From positions 682,001 to 746,000 of the forward strand of contig JAMYGW020000012.1 in assembly GCA_025617375.2 (NCBI GenBank): 64,000 bases of DNA. The letters run 5' to 3'. Shown here piece after piece: positions 58,238 through 64,000 of this stretch. Numbering within the stretch: position 1 is the first letter of the stretch; every line of letters starts with the position of its first letter. The DNA is from Acarospora socialis (lineage: Eukaryota; Ascomycota; Lecanoromycetes; Acarosporales; Acarosporaceae). The position numbers and the translations under genes are program-made. The notes beneath the pieces are model-generated. The model saw only the letters and a list, made by a program, of their open reading frames with translations. It did not search any database and was not told where the DNA came from.

Positions 58238-58774
58238 TGGTGACTATCCTGGAGTGGTCCCTGCCGACAATTGCTGACAACCTCCATACGACAGTGAATG
58301 ATCCAGATGGGTGATTGCAGAGGACAGGGCGAGCACCCATGCTGGAATCGTTGGTGGCTGAGGATCCTTCCGTTGACTTTCAGCGCTCCGTTTCTCCGTA
58401 AATCATTGCCGGACAACCTACTAGCTACTACTAGGTCTAGGTGGGTAATCCTACAAACTGTAATCATTCTATTTACTCTCTAAGAGCTGTCTTCAGAAAG
58501 GATAAGCTTGGGAATTTTGGATTGTCACGAGCTAGGTTTCTCACGCAGTTCTTTGGATAATGCTGACAGTCAGGCAGGTACAGAAAGAAGGTCATGATTC
58601 TAACAGCTTTAAGTGATATGATGTGGTTAAAAGAACATGAAAATCCCAATTTTGTGATGGACTTGTGCCCCTGATGCTTCCATCTACTATCCCGTGGTTT
58701 GTCCCTCTGGTACGTGTCCGCATCTTCCATTTATCCTCGTAACAAGCATCAAAGCTAAGCCGTCGCAGCATTCC
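58238..58774. other. intergenic upstream of the PP2C gene
   Basis: AT-richer stretch between the PP2C 5' end and the 3' end of the secreted-protein gene. Only short frames are present; nothing supportable. Confidence 0.5.
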
Positions 58775-59590
58775 TTAAGCGGTTGCGCCGTGGGCTGGCC
58801 GAAGTTGGTGCGGCGGAGTCGGATCACCCAACTGGAATCCATAAAGTAAGGAGAGATACTGGGCCCAGAACCCCGGCCCAAACACTATAACGGCCAGGTC
58901 AAGATTTAGACCTGTCAACAGGATTGAGCAGTGTCCACTATAGCGACTACAGCTGCAATATGTTCGGACAACTAGAGGCTTACCTGCTCGCTGGATTCCA
59001 CCCTGTTTCTTGCCCTGTGGAGGATCTTTTACACAGTAGGCGTTCAGGTGGTCACTGACCGATCTGACCTGACCCCAGTTTGAAATATCCGATGTTCCCA
59101 CGGGAATGTCACCGACAATGAAGTTGAAATGACCGTTCTTGAGAACACTCATCGTTGTTAACATGACAGCACAGTGCCCTAGATTGTTAATCTCGGTTAG
59201 CTGGGAGAGCCAGATCCATCATCAGATAATGCTGCTAGTTTACGAACCAGACTGGTAAACCCGAGGCAGATATTCATTGGGGAGGTGACGAGACTGGTCA
59301 TCGATATGGTTGAAAAATTGACGATCAATGGCATTTTGCCGTTGGTCCTCTTGTGGCAGCTGACCAATGGCCGCTGCACAGTCAGTGAAGCTGGGACTGC
59401 CGAAAATACCGTCGCATTCTCTTTGATTTGGATTTCCCCGTCCAAAAGGCACACGTTTGTGCAGTGGATACGGCGAGACGTCCGACAGCCAGGATGTTTC
59501 AATTGGAGAGGCGAAGGTGGTTACCTGGAAAGCGGAGATAAGGAACAAAGCAACGCTTCCGAACAACGACGAGGAGTACCGAAGAAGCAT
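58775..59590 (-). CDS. small secreted protein with four cysteines
   Basis: Predicted extracellular protein of unknown function. Exons 59248-59590, 58984-59178 and 58775-58911 give 224 residues. The N-terminus is a clear signal peptide: MLLRYSSSLFGSVALFLISA, then a cleavage-like SP near 28-30. A KR site (LHKRV) lies about 20 residues later, as in Kex2-processed proproteins. The mature part has four Cys in the spacing ECDG ... TDCAAAI ... GHCAVM ... AYCVKD, with EYLPRVYQSG before the third. This is the layout of a large group of fungal secreted proteins in which the four Cys form two disulphides. The C-terminus LNLDLAVIVFGPG is a last beta strand plus a low-homology tail. Possible effector or surface protein. 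Confidence 0.75.
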
Positions 59591-60404
59591 CTTGAGATAT
59601 CAGCTGTAGCAGTGAGCTGATGGTAAGTCTGGTGTAGAATTGGCCATGGTCGCAATGATATTATCTCTGCACAGCTCATTGTAGTTATCCGCTTGATGCG
59701 AATTTATTGAAACATGAAATGCCTCAACGCAATGGAATCTGATTTGAAAAAGATCACCGAAAAGCTGATGCGCATTTCCTGAAACTGCAGAAAGCTGGTC
59801 GAGACAGTTAGTACAGCCTCATGCTAATGAGCCGACGAAGCGACAATGGCGCAGTGAAGGGCTTCTAAATCCAGGACCGCAATCACTTGCGTTGGCATAT
59901 CTCTTGAACCGGGTAAAACTCAAGGGAAGTGTATGACCTGAATAGCCATAGCAGTGCAATCAGTAAGCGCTCGTAGCTGTTTTTGGTCCAGAAAGATGAG
60001 TTCAGTAATGCATCTGGAAACAGTTGAGAAGGGTGGAAAGGGTGAGGCCAGGCCCCATGCAATATTGGGGCTCAAAGCGAGCAACATGCATGTCGTTTTG
60101 TATGCACAACGCCGCTGCCATCCGCAAAGAAGAAACACGATCCTTTACAGACTAGAGTAGCCGTCTGAAGCCGTCCTGAAGCCCACATGTTGGACGACTC
60201 GCTCCTTCTCGGCTGCCGAATGACAGATCCAATCGAAGATGACTCTGCTTGCCTGGGCTTCCTGCAGCCCTAGCGTTAGCGTTCCACCATCTCTATGACG
60301 GTTGTTCGTGCCTCTCCCCCTCCATCTAGCAACCGTCTATAAACCCTCCTCACTCAATCCCATCCTTCACTACCGGAACTCCGTCCCTTCAATCTCCACA
60401 CGAA
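59591..60404. other. intergenic between divergent genes
   Basis: Upstream of the secreted protein (-) and the AurE-like gene (+). A TATAAA at 60338 is listed separately. No gene is seen. Confidence 0.5.
60338..60343 (+). promoter_or_regulatory. TATA box candidate for the AurE-like gene
   Basis: TATAAA 67 bases upstream of the ATG at 60405, with a pyrimidine-rich CT stretch between, the usual core layout of a regulated fungal promoter. Confidence 0.4.
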
Positions 60405-60982
60405 ATGCACACCATCTACGTCGCCAGCACCCACCCCATCAACCCCTCCCCCACCACCCAACGCATCCTGACGATCCCCGAAATCTGGAAAGGTCTCGTG
60501 CTGAAATGCCACAAGCCGCAACTCTTCGTCGCCGAGATGTCCGACTGCGAGGTCCTCGAAGAAATCGCCCACGGCCTACGGCGCGTCGTGACGTTCAAAG
60601 AAGGCGCGGGCCCGCCGGCAGGCAAGACGCCTGAAGACATCACCTACTACGAGCCTCTAAAAGTTTGTTTCTCCTCCGCCGCTTAGGAGCTGCGAATAGC
60701 CGTTTAGATGGGACGGGGTGGCTGATGGCTCGACAGGCCGAATTCCACATGCCGGCAACAGGGACGAAGATCGCGAACATCATCTCGCAGGGGCCGAGGT
60801 ATGGGGAGGGCGATGAGACTGATCTGTACATGACGTTTACGTTCGAGTGGCCGTTTCCGGAAATGGTGGCAGGGAGCGAGGAGGCCCGGGAGAAGGAGAG
60901 GCAGTTGAGGGAGGTGGGGAACAAGACGGTGGGGCATACGATTGATGTTTTGAGGGAGATGGCGGGAAGGGGGGAGTTGTAG
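60405..60982 (+). CDS. DUF1857/AurE-like START-fold protein
   Basis: Small SRPBCC (START-like) protein of the DUF1857/AurE group. Exons 60405-60662 and 60737-60982 give 167 residues, the normal length. Features are IWKGLVLKCHKPQLFV near residue 28, IAHGLRRVVTFKEG, DITYYEPLK joined across the 74-base intron to AEFHMPATGTKIANIISQG, LYMTFTFEWPFPE and a C-terminal helix (TVGHTIDVLREMAG). The fold has a hydrophobic ligand pocket. AurE from aurovertin producers is a named member, but most fungal copies stand alone as here, so a secondary-metabolite role is only a possibility. No signal peptide; cytosolic. Confidence 0.85.
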
Positions 60983-61610
60983 GGTGGGTGCGGGGCGCCG
61001 GGAGGAGAGGGGAGGGACCGGATGTGAGGGGAGCTGGTGTGTCGGGGGAGGGTTGGTGGGGTGGGATGGGACATAGGGTTGTGGTGGGTTTGGAGAAACG
61101 TGGCTGACGGGGCAGTTGTATAGACGGGTTTCGGCTCAATTTACCTGTGTAGGAGTATGTCTAAGTTAGACTCATGGTACTGGAGATAAATCCTTCCTAC
61201 ACAGCTCTTCTTTTCGCACTTTAGACCCACCACTCACCATCGTTCATCGCGGACCTTCATGCAGATCCGGGATGAGTAATCGTTGATAAAACCTAACTTA
61301 TTATTAGGAAAAGTACCGTAAAATTCACCAATGGCCGAATTGAGCGTAGCTTTCTCGTCGTTGATGTTCGATTGAGATTAGGGCTGACCACATGTACTAC
61401 ACCCAAACGGTCGCGATTGGAACCTCCAAAGAGAGTGGTGATACTAAACCAAAGGGAGTCGCAATATGGGAATTAGCATATATATAAATCTACTGATAAT
61501 CTCGCAAGCCTAAACTTCTTCCTCATTTCTAAACCCATCACTCTGTCGTATAGAAATTATCTACGTACTGAACCAATCTTCATACCGCTCATACGCATCA
61601 ATCTATCAAC
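60983..61610. other. intergenic with TATA-rich promoter
   Basis: Between two tandem plus-strand genes. G-rich just after the AurE-like stop (60985-61060), AT-rich toward the next start. Nothing else was recognised. Confidence 0.5.
61479..61488 (+). promoter_or_regulatory. TATA box candidate for the secreted wall-type protein
   Basis: TATATATAAA about 125 bases upstream of the ATG at 61611, followed by a CT-rich leader. The strong TATA fits a highly or conditionally expressed gene. Confidence 0.4.
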
Positions 61611-62268
61611 ATGAAGCTCACCGCCCTTCTCTCCGTCTCCTTTGCCGCGGTACTGGTGTAAGTGCAAAGAAGGATCCCATGATAGCAAACAGCTAACGAC
61701 ATATGGACAAATCTCCAGCTCTTCCTCGTCCACTCCCACCACTACTCCTACGCCAACCTCTGCCATCGCAGAAATCGCCAAAAGCAGCGACTGCACCACA
61801 TCGTCAGTGAAAATGCAACAATTCAACAACAACATGACGAGCACGACGTATCTCAAGACCAGGACGAAGACTCGAGAGTACGATTGTAATGGCTGCCACC
61901 ATTTCGCAACGACCTGGATCGGTTACCGCCCACCGGTGGGTAACTTGAATGGTTGAGGGTGATAGTCGACTAATCGAGATATGTAGTTTCATCATCAACC
62001 GACGACGGTGACGGTCAAAAAGACTACAACAACCGTCGGGGTGTGCAAGACCAGCCCGACGCCGCAACCGCCGCAAGTGCCCGACAGCGCAGATGTGGAG
62101 ACCCCAGAGAACGAGACGCAAGATGCCGAGATGTCAGAAATCGAGCTCCCCCAAGACGAGCTATCGGAGGTTAAGACACCTGAGAGCGAGACCCAACAGG
62201 TTGCAGCCCCAGAACTCGAGGTGCAAGAGTTCGAAATCCCAGAGGGGATGGAAGTGTTGGATTTTTAG
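61611..62268 (+). CDS. secreted cell-wall-type protein with acidic tail
   Basis: Predicted secreted or wall-bound protein of unknown function. Exons 61611-61657, 61719-61935 and 61987-62268 give 181 residues. MKLTALLSVSFAAVLV is a signal peptide interrupted near its end by intron 1. A Ser/Thr/Pro-rich stretch (STPTTTPTPTS) follows, likely O-mannosylated. The core has SSDC, YDCNGCHHFATTWIGYRPP, and after intron 2 TTVTVKKTTTTVGVC: four Cys in all, resembling the DCNGC..L..T.....P.....TVT modules of fungal surface glycoproteins. The last 60 residues are an acidic, Pro/Glu/Gln-rich tail with repeated short phrases (ETPENET, TPESETQ, LPQDELSE). No C-terminal hydrophobic GPI signal is seen. Confidence 0.75.
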
Positions 62269-62386
62269 GAGGATTTCGAGACACGAATGGGATCAAGTGA
62301 TCCTTCTAATGGCAACTGGGGAAAGGGAAATACGCCATTACAGGCGTGATAATTCGTGATAGATATTTGATCGGAGTGACACTTGT

Positions 62387-63645
62387 TTATATTCCACGAT
62401 TGAATTCAATTTTCCCATCTTTTCCTGCTTTGTCCCAAAATTCTTTCTCGAGGGTATGTGCGTCAACGGCTTGACGCTGAGGGAAGGCCGCTAGGGCTAA
62501 GGGTAATGCGAAGATCGAGGTGGTTAATATCAAACCTAAGAAATTCAGTAAGCTCAATTCTCAACTCGGTGCGCAAATACAATACCAAGATTTACAGGCA
62601 AAGTCATTCGTGGTCTCCTCTTCAACCATTCGGTCTGCTGTAGTCTGACGAGGATTAAAGGCGGTAGCACCATAATCGGTGTTGCATTGAGGACTCGACT
62701 TAGTGCGGTCTCGCCCACCGCCAACGTAGCTGCCTTCTTGCTCTTTCCCAAACTTTGCACTTCGCTCCCGTCTCGCTCCCTTTGAGCCTTTTCCTCGTCG
62801 CTCAGTACCGGAAACACATCAATTCCTTGCCTGATCTCCTCCCCACGCATTAAGAAAACGTTGAGCGCTCCAGCTGAGGCTACCGCTGCAAAAGGCACCA
62901 GGCGCGTAAGTACAGTCTTTGTGCTGGGTGACAGTCGTTTTAGTCGGGGAACCATAGCATTCAAACCGAGAGCGACAGAGCATGATGCAGATACTGCGAG
63001 GAGGTACGATTTGACCATGGTTGAGGTGGCCATGGGAGTCGATTTATTGGCATTGGCGCTGTTAATGGCCACATTTAGGGACTGATTGGTGATTTGCCAT
63101 AGTAATGTCCCAGTTGTCTGCTTGTATAAGCAAATGTTTTACATTTCGGTGCGCAGTCTATACACACCTTCATTCCAGGAGTAAGCATCCCTGCTGTAAC
63201 CACCAGATTGGAAATGACGAAGCACGACATGCGGAATGGTAAGAACACTGGCTCGCCGGTATCTGCGAGGTGTCAGTATACCATGCTCTCCACCTTTCAT
63301 TCGTCAAGCGCACCGGGATGCAGTGTCGAGTCCACGATCTTCTTTGCCTGCCATAGCTCTGGTGTCATAGACGGGATGTGGCCCAGTTTGTATGCCGAGA
63401 TAAGCTGCTTGGCATGCTCGAGGCCTGAAGTCGAGACGAAGAGTGTTCTTCAAGGTCCTCTATTAGCAACGGAAGAAGTGATAACGCTATTGCAGTATAC
63501 CTACCACACCATTTGGTGAGGCAGTGCCGAGCGGTCCTCACCTAGGATCTGCCAGTTCCGCCGATTGCTTCACACGTCCCCAGTAGGTGTTCAGGTTGTA
63601 TCTTGATGCGGGAAGCTCCCGACTACCTGGTAAAGAGGCGGACAT
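62387..63645 (-). CDS. FSF1: sideroflexin (mitochondrial amino-acid transporter, Fsf1)
   Basis: Inner mitochondrial membrane carrier of the sideroflexin family; animal SFXN1 carries serine for one-carbon metabolism. Exons 63542-63645, 63314-63447, 63168-63262, 62586-63117 and 62387-62535 give 337 residues, normal for the family. The family hallmark is STLHP joined across intron 2 to DTGEPVFLPFRMS (consensus HPDTGE). Other segments are the N-terminal RYNLNTYWGRVKQS, VVTAGMLTPGM, WQITNQSLNVAINSANANKS, FAAVASAGALNVFLMRGEEI and SRVLNATPIMVLPPL. Exon 5 supplies the last membrane helix (LILTTSIFALPLALAAFPQ). The exon 4 acceptor may be one codon earlier (CAG-CAG ambiguity). Convergent with the wall-protein gene, 118 bases apart. 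Confidence 0.95.
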
Positions 63646-64000
63646 GGTAAGGAAGATCAGGAAGCTTTCAGTAGACCCTCGTTCGTCACAGAGCCAGCCC
63701 AGTTAATCGCAGCATCCAATGGTGAAGGACCAATATTTGGTGTTGAGATGGAATCTGATGTTGAACGAGAACGAAGCTGGTCCCTCCGTTACCGCTCTTT
63801 GGCGATTACGCTAATGATAAGATAAGGTAGGTAGGCAGCGGCCCCGCCATATCGGGCCTCGGGCCATTGACAGACCGCCTTCGGAAGTTTGCCCTACAAC
63901 AACCTTATCAATACTGGTGAACCTAGATCCTCGCTCACTACTCGCAAGTAATAGTTGAAACAATGGTTGTCCTGATCCCTCCATATGATAGCAGGGTCCT
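63646..64000. other. upstream region of the sideroflexin gene
   Basis: No gene seen. It contains another AAGGTAGGTAGG run near 63822-63835, the same core as in the other intergenic AAGGTA segments. Confidence 0.5.

Noticed and set aside
57711-58340. 209-codon minus frame overlapping the PP2C 5' end
   Set aside because: It is in a different phase from the PP2C exons; the phosphatase model explains the region with correct splice sites and a mitochondrial presequence.
1-64000. Mobile elements, virus-like elements, biosynthetic cluster, CRISPR
   Set aside because: No transposase, reverse transcriptase, integrase, capsid or synthase motifs, no long terminal repeats, and no regularly spaced repeats were seen on either strand.

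Overview
The window is ordinary nuclear DNA of a filamentous ascomycete (Pezizomycotina; a Dothideomycete would fit, but this is inference). The evidence is the gene content (Zn2Cys6 regulator, fungal hybrid histidine kinase, fungal small secreted proteins, LAMMER kinase, Scs7) and the gene structure: many GT-AG introns, nearly all 44-75 bases long, with CTNAC-type branch points. Genes lie on both strands. For every complete spliced model the exon lengths sum to a multiple of three, which supports the splice sites chosen.

Layout, left to right. 1-3214 (-): PHD-finger protein running off the left edge, with two apparent reading-frame breaks. 3957-6122 (-): F-box protein. 6635-7920 (+): Scs7 sphingolipid fatty-acid hydroxylase. 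8544-10521 (+): RBM39-type splicing factor. 10522-14025: long non-coding stretch. 14026-15674 (+): coiled-coil protein of unknown function. 15675-18381: mostly non-coding. 18382-19838 (+): LovD/EstB-like serine hydrolase of the beta-lactamase fold. 21280-23572 (+): LAMMER kinase. 24891-28056 (-): Ysh1/CPSF73, divergent from TAF4 at 28571-30453 (+). 31035-32630 (-): class III aminotransferase. 34123-34953 (+): SRP19/Sec65. 35344-39113 (-): Zn2Cys6 transcription factor. 39932-42478 (-): Dbp6 helicase, divergent from Gpi3/PIG-A at 42821-44411 (+). 44748-46142 (+): exonuclease III-type AP endonuclease. 46305-47120 (-): GNAT acetyltransferase. 48164-52774 (-): GAF hybrid histidine kinase with several tiny exons. 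53420-54443 (-): phosphatidylinositol synthase. 55186-56126 (-): decayed gene. 56287-58237 (-): mitochondrial PP2C (Ptc6-like). 58775-59590 (-): four-cysteine secreted protein. 60405-60982 (+): DUF1857/AurE-like protein. 61611-62268 (+): secreted wall-type protein. 62387-63645 (-): sideroflexin.

Most genes are housekeeping functions: mRNA 3' processing, TFIID, splicing, SRP targeting, ribosome assembly, GPI anchor and phosphatidylinositol synthesis. Gpi3 and Pis1 are linked in metabolism, because Gpi3 uses the phosphatidylinositol that Pis1 makes; otherwise no operon-like or cluster logic is visible. The more variable genes (secreted proteins, LovD-like hydrolase, AurE-like protein, decayed gene) sit singly between core genes. 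I found no intact mobile element, virus-like element, CRISPR array or convincing RNA gene, and no clearly new biological system. The more unusual points are the broken PHD gene, the micro-exons of the histidine kinase, a 395-base intron and a His-rich tandem repeat in YSH1, a recurrent CACGTGA element 255-278 bases upstream of three genes, and recurrent AAGGTA-rich palindromic intergenic segments.
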